From: Acidobacteria bacterium Mor1
Lineage (GTDB): Bacteria > Acidobacteriota > Polarisedimenticolia > Polarisedimenticolales > Polarisedimenticolaceae
Length of the DNA: 45,292 nucleotides
Direction of reading: 5' to 3'
NCBI GenBank assembly: GCA_001664505.1
Contig: CP011806.1
Span: forward strand, 1,496,109 to 1,541,400
Shown here: piece by piece, positions 38,515-45,292 of the stretch
How the letters are laid out: every line of letters begins with the position of its first letter
How positions within the stretch are numbered: the stretch's first letter is position 1
Made by a program: the position numbers and the translations under genes
Notes under the pieces: generated by a model
Seen by the model: only the letters and a program-made list of their open reading frames with translations
Databases searched by the model: none
What the model was told of the DNA's origin: nothing

Positions 38515-38530
38515 GCGGAGCGCGCTCCGC
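38515..38530. repeat. Perfect 16-bp palindrome in the leader of the ZnuD-like gene
   Basis: GCGGAG-CGCG-CTCCGC, followed by CCTCTTT on the plus strand, 51 nt before the ATG. It could be a weak terminator or attenuator, or an operator. It does not match a Zur box. Confidence 0.5.
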
Positions 38531-38580
38531 CCTCTTTGCAATGTTTCGAGCCGCCCATGCGGCCTCGACCGAGGTCTGGA

Positions 38581-40890
38581 ATGAACCGTCTGTCTTTGTT
38601 CAAGGCGTGCGTCACCACGCTGCTGGTCTGCTTGTTCTCCGTTTCCATCGTCAGCGCCGCGGAAGTCAGCGGCCGCGTGCTCTCTCCCGACGGCTCCGCC
38701 GTCAGCGACGCCACCGTCACGCTGGTCGAACTCAACCGCCGCACCGACGTCGATGACCAGGGACGCTTCAGCTTCTCCGATGTTCCGTCGGGGGACTACC
38801 ACGTACTGGCGCGGAGTTCGCTGTTCGGCGGAAAGGTCGCCGAGGTCTCGGTCAACGGCGGCGACGCCGAACTGGAACTGACCCTCGACCGCTCCCAGCA
38901 CCGTGAGCGTATCGTGGTCACCTCGACCCGCAGCGGTCGCGGCACCGGCGAGGTGGTTTCGCCGGTCAACGTGATGGACCGCTCCGAGATCAGCCAGCAA
39001 GGCGGACTGACCCTCGGTGAGACCCTCTCCTCCCAGCCGGGCCTGCGCTCCACCGGTTTCGGCCCCGGCGCCGGCCGGCCGATCATCCGCGGCCAGGACG
39101 CGGGACGGATCCGGGTGCTCGAGGGAGGTGTCGATGTCGGTGACGCGTCGACGACCAGCCCGGACCACGCCGTCTCCTCGGACATCGCCACCGCCCAGCA
39201 GATCGAGGTCGTCCGCGGCCCCGCCACCCTGCTCTACGGCAGCTCCGCCGTCGGCGGCGTCGTCAACATCCTGGACAACCGGGTCCCCTCCTACGTGCCG
39301 TCCGATTCCCTGAGCGGCAGCGTCGAACTGCGCTACGGCAGCGCCGCCGAGGAACAGACCGGCGCCGTCGTCCTCGACGGGGGCATCCAGACCGGAGGAC
39401 GCACCTCCTTCGCCTGGCACGTCGACGCGGTCAGCCGCGAGACCGAGGATGTGGACATTCCCGGTCAGGGCGTCCAGGGAGATCCCGAGAGCCCCTTCGG
39501 CACCCTGCCCAACAGCTCCGTCGAATCCGAGACCATCACCGCGGGCGTTTCCGCCGTAGGTGACTGGGGCTTCTTCGGTGTGTCGGTCCGCGAGTTCGAC
39601 ACCGACTACGGTATTCCCGCCGAGCTCGAGGAAGAAGAGGAAGAGGAATCGATCTTCTCTCGCAACGTCGGCGTGGACAGTGGCGGCGACGGCATCCGCA
39701 TCGACATGGAGCAGAAGCGCTTCGACGTGCGCTCCAGCTTCAACCTCGCCGAGGGTGCGCTGTTCGACACCTTCGACTTCCGCGCCGGCGTGACCGACTA
39801 CGAGCATGCCGAGCTGGAGGGCGCCGAGGTCGGCACCGAGTTCTTCACCGAAGCGGTCGACGCTCGTTTCGAACTGAAGCACGGCGCCGGCAAGCGCCTC
39901 AGCGGTGTGATCGGCCTGCAGGTCTCCGAGCGGGATCTGGAAGCGATCGGCGCCGAGGCGTTCCTGCCCGAGAGCCAGACCGAAAGCGTTGCGCTGTTTG
40001 CTCTGGAGCGCCTGGAGCAGGAGAAGGTCCACTACGAGTTCGGCCTGCGCCTGGAGAACCAGGAGAGCACCACCGAGGCGACCACCGCCGCCGAGGCGGA
40101 CTGCCTCAACCCGACCTCCCGCAACTTCGACAACCTCTCCGGTTCCTTCGGCGCCGTGTGGCTGCCCGGGCCGGACTTCTCCCTCGGCGCGACGGTCACC
40201 CACGCGGTGCGCGCGCCGGGTGCCGAGGAGCTGTTCTCCTGCGGCCCTCACGTGGCGACGCTCTCTTTCGAGGTCGGTGATCCCAACCTGCGCAACGAAA
40301 CCGCCCGCGGCCTGGACGTCTCGCTGCGCAAGCGCACCGGCCGCCTGACCGGTGAACTCAACGTCTTCATGACCCAGTACGACAACTACATCTACGAGCT
40401 GGCCACCGGCGGTATCGAGGACGGCCTCCCGGTCTTCCAGTTCACCCAGGCCGACGCCGAGTTCCGCGGCTTCGAACTCTCGGGCCTGTTCGAGCTGCTC
40501 CACGGCGACGGCCACGACCTGGACCTGGAGTTCGTCGGCGACACCGTCCGCGGCGAACTGCGTGACGGCGGCATGAACCTGCCCCGAATCCCGGCCACCA
40601 GCCTGGGCGTGGGCATCCGCTACCGGGGTCAGAACCTGTACGCCAACGCCCATGTCCGGCAGTTCGACGATCAGGACCGCATCTCGATGAACGAGACCCG
40701 CACCGAGGGCTACACCCTGATCAACGCCGCGGTCGGCTACCGCTTCTCCCATGCCGGCTTCGTCCACGACTTCTCGATCCAGGGCTTCAACCTGGGTGAC
40801 GAGGAGGCGCGGCTGCACACCTCGCGGCTCAAGGACTTCGTCCAGCTGCCGGGTACCGACCTGCGCGCGATCTACCGGCTGCTGTTCTAA
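38581..40890 (+). CDS. ZnuD-like TonB-dependent outer-membrane receptor
   Basis: 769 residues. A signal peptide (1-28) and a carboxypeptidase-regulatory domain (about 28-115) precede the plug. The plug has GRPIIRGQDAGRIRVLEGG, TTSPDHAVSSD and VEVVRGPATLLYG-like motifs. The barrel has EELFSCGPHVATLSFEVGDPNL and YDNYIYELATGG, which match the ZnuD zinc receptor of Neisseria closely, and it ends in Phe. In ZnuD an outer loop is rich in His; here the equivalent loop has seven Glu in a row. Metal import, probably zinc, is likely, but the ligand is not certain. GAGG lies 6 nt before the ATG; the frame open to 38464 is run-in. Confidence 0.85.
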   Translation: MNRLSLFKACVTTLLVCLFSVSIVSAAEVSGRVLSPDGSAVSDATVTLVELNRRTDVDDQGRFSFSDVPSGDYHVLARSSLFGGKVAEVSVNGGDAELELTLDRSQHRERIVVTSTRSGRGTGEVVSPVNVMDRSEISQQGGLTLGETLSSQPGLRSTGFGPGAGRPIIRGQDAGRIRVLEGGVDVGDASTTSPDHAVSSDIATAQQIEVVRGPATLLYGSSAVGGVVNILDNRVPSYVPSDSLSGSVELRYGSAAEEQTGAVVLDGGIQTGGRTSFAWHVDAVSRETEDVDIPGQGVQGDPESPFGTLPNSSVESETITAGVSAVGDWGFFGVSVREFDTDYGIPAELEEEEEEESIFSRNVGVDSGGDGIRIDMEQKRFDVRSSFNLAEGALFDTFDFRAGVTDYEHAELEGAEVGTEFFTEAVDARFELKHGAGKRLSGVIGLQVSERDLEAIGAEAFLPESQTESVALFALERLEQEKVHYEFGLRLENQESTTEATTAAEADCLNPTSRNFDNLSGSFGAVWLPGPDFSLGATVTHAVRAPGAEELFSCGPHVATLSFEVGDPNLRNETARGLDVSLRKRTGRLTGELNVFMTQYDNYIYELATGGIEDGLPVFQFTQADAEFRGFELSGLFELLHGDGHDLDLEFVGDTVRGELRDGGMNLPRIPATSLGVGIRYRGQNLYANAHVRQFDDQDRISMNETRTEGYTLINAAVGYRFSHAGFVHDFSIQGFNLGDEEARLHTSRLKDFVQLPGTDLRAIYRLLF

Positions 40891-40950
40891 GCGTCCCTTC
40901 CCCGAGGGAACCCTGGGGACCTCGGGCGCGTAGTCATCGAGGAAGCCTTC

Positions 40951-40976
40951 GGCACCGGACCGTCGGGTCCGGTGCC
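40951..40976 (+). terminator. Intrinsic terminator of the ZnuD-like gene
   Basis: An 11-bp perfect stem (arms 40951-40961 and 40966-40976) with loop GTCG. The T-run (TTTT) comes only 11 nt later, at 40988-40991, so efficiency is uncertain. Confidence 0.6.
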
Positions 40977-41018
40977 GCGGGCGCCGGTTTTGACCGCAAT
41001 TCCGCGGCCAGGGCCGTG

Positions 41019-41024
41019 TATCAT
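41019..41024 (+). promoter_or_regulatory. -10-like element 8 nt before the PerM-type permease gene
   Basis: TATCAT ends 8 nt before the ATG at 41033. There is no Shine-Dalgarno. TTGACC lies 23 nt upstream, which is too far for a normal -35. Confidence 0.4.
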
Positions 41025-41032
41025 CTCGATCG

Positions 41033-42196
41033 ATGAGCGACCAAGCACCCCGGGAGCGCAAGCTGCTCGACCTGAGCCCACGCCAACAGACGGCCATCGC
41101 CGCGGCGGCCACGATTCTCTCCGCCGCGATCATCCTCGCCGCGGTCCTCGGCCTCGGCTGGGTGCTGGCCGCCTTTTTCGGCCGCTTCTCCAACGTGTTC
41201 CTGCCCCTGGCGGTCGGGGGCATCGCGGCGCTGACCTTCTCCCCCTACTTCCGGCTGCTGCGGACCAAGCTCAAGATGCCGCCGGTGGTCGCCCTGGTGG
41301 TGGTCTGCCTCTCGATCCTGCTGCCGGTGGTCGGCTTCGGCTGGTTCTTCGGCGCCATCGCCTTCGATCAGATCTCCGAGCTGGTGTCCCACGCACCCGA
41401 GTGGTGGGACAAGACCTCCACCCGGGTCAAGGCCGAGCTTCCCGTGGTGCGCCAGTTCTTCGAAGAGAATCCCTGGGGCCAGCGCATCCAGGAGGCGGCA
41501 CGCTCCCAGCAGGAGGCACTCCTCGACGGCCTGCAGAAGTTCGGGGTGGGAGCGCTCTCCGCCGGGCGCGGCATCTTCCGCGGCATCGGCACCCTGGTCG
41601 CCTGGGCGGTGCTGCCGGTCTACTTCGCCTTCTTCCTGATGGCCGCCGGCGGACGCCCCAAGGGGGGCGACATGTCCCACTGGTTCCCCTTCCTCAAGGC
41701 GGAGACCCGGGAAGACGTCGTCTACCTGATCACCGAGTTCATCAACATCATCGTCGCCTTCTTCCGCGGCCAGCTGATCATCGCGTTCCTGCAGGGGCTC
41801 CTGTTCGCCATCGGGTTCAGCGCCGTGGGGCTGCGCTACGGCTTCGTGCTGGGATTGATGCTCGGCTTCCTCAACATCATCCCTTACCTCGGCAGCATCA
41901 TCGGCCTCGGTATCGGCCTGCCGCTGGCCTACTTCCAGGAGGGAGGCGGCCCGGTCACCTTCGCCCTGGTCATCGTGATCTTCACCATCGTGCAGATGAT
42001 CGAAGGCTACGTACTGACCCCGCGAATCATGGGCGACCGCACCGGGCTCCACCCGGTTGTGATCATCGTCGCCGTCTTTTTCTGGGGCTCGGCCCTTCAG
42101 GGCATCCTGGGAATGATCCTGGCGATCCCGCTGACCGCCTTCCTCGTGGTCTTCTGGCGGCTCGCCCGGGAGAAATACATCAGTGAGTGGCTCTAG
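41033..42196 (+). CDS. AI-2E (PerM/TqsA) family transporter
   Basis: 387 residues, seven to eight membrane helices. The family pattern is clear: an N-terminal pair of helices, a large soluble loop (about 115-195, WWDKTSTRVKAELPVVRQ), the PVYFAFFLM helix, and the terminal LGFLNIIPYLGSIIGLGIGLPL and VEGY-like IEGYVLTPRIMGDRTGLHP signature. Members include TqsA, which exports AI-2, and cation/proton antiporters, so the substrate is not known. A single-gene promoter of the leaderless type is suggested. The last 14 nt overlap the DUF3224 gene. Confidence 0.9.
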   Translation: MSDQAPRERKLLDLSPRQQTAIAAAATILSAAIILAAVLGLGWVLAAFFGRFSNVFLPLAVGGIAALTFSPYFRLLRTKLKMPPVVALVVVCLSILLPVVGFGWFFGAIAFDQISELVSHAPEWWDKTSTRVKAELPVVRQFFEENPWGQRIQEAARSQQEALLDGLQKFGVGALSAGRGIFRGIGTLVAWAVLPVYFAFFLMAAGGRPKGGDMSHWFPFLKAETREDVVYLITEFINIIVAFFRGQLIIAFLQGLLFAIGFSAVGLRYGFVLGLMLGFLNIIPYLGSIIGLGIGLPLAYFQEGGGPVTFALVIVIFTIVQMIEGYVLTPRIMGDRTGLHPVVIIVAVFFWGSALQGILGMILAIPLTAFLVVFWRLAREKYISEWL

Positions 42197-42662
42197 CATC
42201 CGCCCTGTCCTGATCGTTGCCGTGGCCCTGGGGCTTTGCGGCGCAGTTCAATCCGGAGAGCCTGTCATGCACAAGATCAGCGGCGAGTTCGATATCCAGC
42301 TCGAGCCGCGGGACTGGGACCACCAGGAAGAAGATGGCCGCTTCTCCCGCCTGGCCATGACCAAGACCTTTCGGGGCAGCCTCGTCGGCTCGTCCAGCGG
42401 GCAGATGCTGGCTTGGGGCGGCCCCCCATCGCCCAGCGGCGCCTACGTGGCGATCGAACGCTTCAGCGGCACGCTACAGGGGCGCGACGGCAGCTTCGTG
42501 CTTCAGCACCGGGGAGTCATGGGCGCCGACGGCCAAACCCTCGAGGTCACCATCGTGCCCGAGTCGGGCACCGGGGATCTCGAAGGGATCGAAGGCACCA
42601 TGACGATCCAGAGAGAGGGCTCCCAGCACCGCTACGAGCTGGACTACCGGCTGCCGGGCTAG
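42183..42662 (+). CDS. Exported DUF3224 domain protein
   Basis: 159 residues. Residues 1-26 are a hydrophobic signal peptide (VLIVAVALGLCGAVQSG). The rest is DUF3224: RLAMTKTFRGSLVGSSSG, a YVAIERFSGTLQGRDGSFVLQH core and the VPESGTGDLEGIEGTMTI end. The family has an allene-oxide-cyclase-like beta-barrel and no established function. Most members I know are cytoplasmic, so the signal peptide is unusual. The GTG start lies in the last codons of the permease, with GGGAG about 10 nt before; an internal ATG at 42267 would remove the signal. The stop lies in an inverted repeat shared with mscS. Confidence 0.8.
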   Translation: MSGSSIRPVLIVAVALGLCGAVQSGEPVMHKISGEFDIQLEPRDWDHQEEDGRFSRLAMTKTFRGSLVGSSSGQMLAWGGPPSPSGAYVAIERFSGTLQGRDGSFVLQHRGVMGADGQTLEVTIVPESGTGDLEGIEGTMTIQREGSQHRYELDYRLPG

Positions 42663-42686
42663 CGCCTTCGGCCCGGCCGCTAGCCC
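42656..42686. terminator. Bidirectional hairpin between the DUF3224 and mscS genes
   Basis: GGGCTAGCG (42656-42664) and CGCTAGCCC (42678-42686) form a 9-bp perfect stem around 13 nt. Both stop codons (TAG, one per strand) lie in the arms. No T-run follows on either strand, so it may slow or block rather than terminate. Confidence 0.6.
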
Positions 42687-43918
42687 TCCCCTCCCATCTG
42701 GTGCAGGTAGACATCCCGCTTCGGGTAGGGAATCTCGATGTTCTCCCGCTTGAACACCCGGTAGATCTCCATGAACAGCTCGTGGGTTCGTAGCCCGCGG
42801 TTGACCGGGTCGTCGATCCAGCAGAGGAGCTCGAAGTCGACGCTCGAGTCGCCGAAGCCCCGCATGCGCACCCGGGGGGTCGGGCTGTCGATGATCTCGG
42901 GGTGATCGATCGCCACCTGGTTGACCACCTTGCAGACCTGATCGAGATCCGATCCGTAGGCCACGCCGAACTTGAGGCGAATCCGCTCCTTGATCCAGTG
43001 GCCTCCGGATTCGTTGACGATCTTGGCGTTGGCGATCACCGCGTTGGGCAGGGTGACCTCGATGTCGTCCCGGGTCTGGAGCCGGGTGCTGCGGATGCCT
43101 ACGTTGACCACCTTGCCCCGCTCACCGGTATCGAGCTGGATCCAGTCGCCGATCTTGTAGGGGGCGTCGGTCAGGATGAAGAAACCGGCGAAGAGGTTGG
43201 CCAGGGTGTCCTTGGCGGCGAAACCCACGGCGAGGCCGATGACCCCGGCCGAAGCCAGCCAGGCAGTGGGATCGATATTCCAGGCCAGCAGGATCGCGTA
43301 GCTGGCGCCGCCGAGAATCAGCAGCTTGCCCACCATGTCCAGCAGCGGAATGGTGCGATCCTCGATCAGCTTGAAGCGTTCCCCCTGGCGTCTCAACGCG
43401 TCGAGCAGCAGACGGCAGGAACCGAAGAGCGCCTGGAACCAGACGACGATCAGCAGGGTCTTGATGATGCCGATGGTCGCCCACTCCACACCCGACGGCA
43501 GCCGCATGACGTGGGTCGCGATGATCAACCCGGTAAAGAATACCGAGAGGAAGACCGGTCGGTGCATCTTGGCGACCAACTGGTCGTCGACGTCGGACCG
43601 GGTGCGGGCGGTCAGGCGCTTGAGTACCTGGGTCACGAACAGGTCGACGATCTTGGCCAGCACCAGCGAGACCAGGACGATCGCCAGGGCGCCGAGGATC
43701 GGGTGCTCGACCACCATGGCCCATGCTTCGGCCAGCGGGTCGGGGGCCCATTCGGGCAGGGTCGACCAGTCGAAGGCTTCCGCCCCGTCCGCCGCCTGGG
43801 CGGCCTCTGCTGCTTCGGTGGCCTGGGCGGCGCCTGCATCGGTCGAGGGCGGCGCCGCCTCCTGTGCCGCCCCGTTCGCCTGCTGTTCCGCCGCTTCCTG
43901 CGAGTCCTGCTGAGCCAT
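42680..43918 (-). CDS. mscS: MscS-family mechanosensitive channel
   Basis: 412 residues. An Ala/Gln/Glu-rich N-terminal stretch (about 1-55) precedes three or four membrane helices. The pore helix is ASAGVIGLAVGFAAKDTLANLFAGFFIL, in the usual small-residue pattern. The beta domain follows (GDWIQLDTGERGKVVNVGIRSTRLQTRDD) and then the alpha/beta domain (VRMRGFGDSSVDFELLCW), ending PYPKRDVYLHQ. It opens under membrane tension to release solutes. ATG 43918 has GGAGGG upstream; a longer frame to 43954 adds 12 residues and lacks a ribosome site. Confidence 0.94.
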   Translation of the reverse strand: MAQQDSQEAAEQQANGAAQEAAPPSTDAGAAQATEAAEAAQAADGAEAFDWSTLPEWAPDPLAEAWAMVVEHPILGALAIVLVSLVLAKIVDLFVTQVLKRLTARTRSDVDDQLVAKMHRPVFLSVFFTGLIIATHVMRLPSGVEWATIGIIKTLLIVVWFQALFGSCRLLLDALRRQGERFKLIEDRTIPLLDMVGKLLILGGASYAILLAWNIDPTAWLASAGVIGLAVGFAAKDTLANLFAGFFILTDAPYKIGDWIQLDTGERGKVVNVGIRSTRLQTRDDIEVTLPNAVIANAKIVNESGGHWIKERIRLKFGVAYGSDLDQVCKVVNQVAIDHPEIIDSPTPRVRMRGFGDSSVDFELLCWIDDPVNRGLRTHELFMEIYRVFKRENIEIPYPKRDVYLHQMGGEG

Positions 43919-43978
43919 GGGTCCCTCCGTCGAATCGAGCGGCGATTCTCTCACAGCCCGGGGAGGGTTTGCTGCGGG

Positions 43979-45292
43979 CTACTGGCAGGCGTCGCCGATT
44001 CCGTCGCCGTCGCTGTCCGACTGGTCGGGGTTCGGGACCAGGGGGCAGTTGTCACACGCGTCACCCACGCCGTCGGGCTCGGCCGGTAGCCCGCGGTAGT
44101 ACAGGCCGACCGCATCGATCTCTTCCCACTCGGGAATGCGGGTGTGAATCCTCACCCCGGCGACCTCGTAGGCAGTGGTCTCCCAGCGCAGGACGAACTC
44201 GTCGTTGCAGCGGGCCGGGTCATCGCCGGACCAGATCTCCCGATAGACGCCTCCGGTATCGATCAGCTCGATGCGGAAGACCGATCCCGCCTCGTAGGTC
44301 TCGCGGATGCGGATCCCGCTGACTCGATGGGCAGGTTCGTAGCGCAACTCGAGCCACTCGGGCGCATCCCCGCCCTCGAGGGGGGACCAGGCGCTGGAGC
44401 GGCTGACGCAGCTCCCGGTGTCCGGCGGGCCGGTCGCCTGCACGGCGCCCCAGTGGTCGGGGGTGAACTCGCTGCTGGCCGTGGCCGAACTCGCCCATTG
44501 AATCAGCTCGGCCTCGGCGCCGAGATCGGTGTCTTCCTGAAGCGGGTTGGAGATGTCCGGACAGTTGTCGACGTCGGCGCACAGTCCGTCCTCGTCGGCG
44601 TCATTCAGCGGATCTTCGGGACATGGATCCTCGGACTGGCAGATTCCGTCGCCGTCGGGATCGTTGGCCGCCTCGTCGGGGCAGAGATCGCAGACATCCC
44701 CGATCCCGTCCCGGTCCCGGTCGTGCTGGCCGAAGTTGGCCCGGTCGGGACAGTTGTCGCAGGCATCGCCCAGGTTGTCCCGGTCGCGATCCGATTGATC
44801 GGGGTTCGGCACGTCGTCGCAGTTGTCGCAGAGGTCCCCCAGACCGTCGAGATCGCCGTCCTGCTGGCCTGGGTTGGGCCGCCCCGGGCAGTTGTCCACA
44901 TCGCCACAGATGCCGTCCTCGTCCTGATCGTTGAACGGATCGAAGGGGCACGCTTCGCAGGCATCCCCCAGACCATCGCCGTCGGAATCCAGCTGATCGG
45001 GGTCGGGCACCGCGGGACAGATGTCTTCGAGATCGCAGATGCCGTCGCCGTCGGTGTCGATCCCCGGTACGTCCGGGCAGGGATCGCAGGCGTTCCCCTG
45101 GCCGTCGGCATCGTTGTCCAGCTGGTCGGCATTCGGGGTCTCGGGACAGTTGTCGAGGTCACCGCAAACACCGTCGCCGTCGATATCGTCCGACGAGTCG
45201 CCGGGGCAGGCGTCACAGGCGTCCCCCTGCCCGTCCTCGTCCAGGTCCTCCTGCCCCGGGTTGGGCAAACCGAGACAGTTGTCGCAGAGGTC
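43979..45292 (-). CDS. Thrombospondin type 3 repeat protein (5' end beyond the right edge)
   Basis: 438 residues visible; the N-terminus is outside. About 12 calcium-binding TSP3-type repeats (patterns such as DxDxDGxxDxxDNCP and NPDQxDxDxDGxGDAC) fill residues 1-260 and occur once more at the C-terminus. A non-repeat domain of about 140 residues lies between, at about 44100-44520, with ASSEFTPDHWGAVQATGPPDT and WLELRYEPAHRVSGIRIRE, resembling a discoidin/F5-8C-like sandwich. Probably a secreted or surface protein stabilised by calcium. It ends ...GIGDACQ with no sorting signal seen. The reading frame stays open to the right edge. Confidence 0.9.
   Translation of the reverse strand, partial: DLCDNCLGLPNPGQEDLDEDGQGDACDACPGDSSDDIDGDGVCGDLDNCPETPNADQLDNDADGQGNACDPCPDVPGIDTDGDGICDLEDICPAVPDPDQLDSDGDGLGDACEACPFDPFNDQDEDGICGDVDNCPGRPNPGQQDGDLDGLGDLCDNCDDVPNPDQSDRDRDNLGDACDNCPDRANFGQHDRDRDGIGDVCDLCPDEAANDPDGDGICQSEDPCPEDPLNDADEDGLCADVDNCPDISNPLQEDTDLGAEAELIQWASSATASSEFTPDHWGAVQATGPPDTGSCVSRSSAWSPLEGGDAPEWLELRYEPAHRVSGIRIRETYEAGSVFRIELIDTGGVYREIWSGDDPARCNDEFVLRWETTAYEVAGVRIHTRIPEWEEIDAVGLYYRGLPAEPDGVGDACDNCPLVPNPDQSDSDGDGIGDACQ

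Noticed and set aside
38424-38580. Metal or cobalamin riboswitch upstream of the ZnuD-like gene
   Set aside because: No conserved core or box was found; only a palindrome and a small GGTG/CACC hairpin are present.
38035-41223. 1062-codon minus-strand frame opposite nfuA and the ZnuD-like gene
   Set aside because: Antisense shadow of high-GC coding DNA. The plus strand has clear family motifs, and the minus frame has no ribosome site or recognisable domain.

Overview
GC-rich bacterial chromosome (no phage, IS, CRISPR, rRNA or tRNA seen). The gene repertoire is carboxypeptidase-regulatory/TonB-type outer-membrane receptors, ECF sigma/anti-sigma pairs, a TPR-CHAT protein, B-type (cytochrome b558-like) succinate dehydrogenase and a thrombospondin type 3 repeat protein. 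This fits a Gram-negative member of the Acidobacteriota (Thermoanaerobaculia-like), but the assignment is an inference from gene content only.

Layout. 1-2613 (minus): cysS, then an ECF sigma factor translationally coupled (ATGA) to a zinc-finger anti-sigma factor that runs off the left edge. 2641-12778 (minus): a large Oar-like TonB receptor with its own promoter and terminator, a sigma-54-type response regulator, its PDZ/membrane histidine kinase, and a plug-less outer-membrane barrel-like protein behind a good sigma-70 promoter. 12824-18668 (plus): a secreted protein of unknown function, a LysM/N-acetylmuramoyl-alanine amidase, an FmdB-type zinc-ribbon protein, purD and mtaB. 18617-24539 (minus): rpiA, then a tightly overlapping operon of an MrfA-like helicase fused to an exonuclease domain, a DUF1684 lipoprotein, a small membrane protein, aroK and an HU gene whose terminator lies inside the end of mtaB. 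24598-28654 (plus): a three-gene ATGA-coupled module of sigma factor, membrane anti-sigma-like protein and exported TPR-CHAT protease-like protein. 28606-31226 (minus): an MsrA-MsrB lipoprotein fusion and a GT-C-like membrane protein. 31290-38078 (plus): sdhC-sdhA-sdhB, a PaaZ/BoxD-type aldehyde dehydrogenase, a class V aminotransferase and nfuA as one operon. 38135-42662 (plus): a small His/Cys-rich exported protein, a ZnuD-like TonB receptor, an AI-2E/PerM-type permease and an exported DUF3224 protein. 42656-45292 (minus): an MscS channel and a TSP3-repeat protein that runs off the right edge.

How they fit together. Many genes serve the envelope: receptors, amidase, Msr repair, MscS and two sigma/anti-sigma systems. 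The most interesting unit is the sigma / anti-sigma / TPR-CHAT operon. Its predicted topology (CHAT domain and anti-sigma C-terminus both outside the cytoplasm) suggests a proteolysis-controlled sigma switch. The second is the single-chain helicase-exonuclease that joins what MrfA and MrfB do as two proteins in Bacillus. Several genes also have an extended -10 element 6-8 nt before the start codon and no Shine-Dalgarno sequence, which suggests leaderless transcripts.
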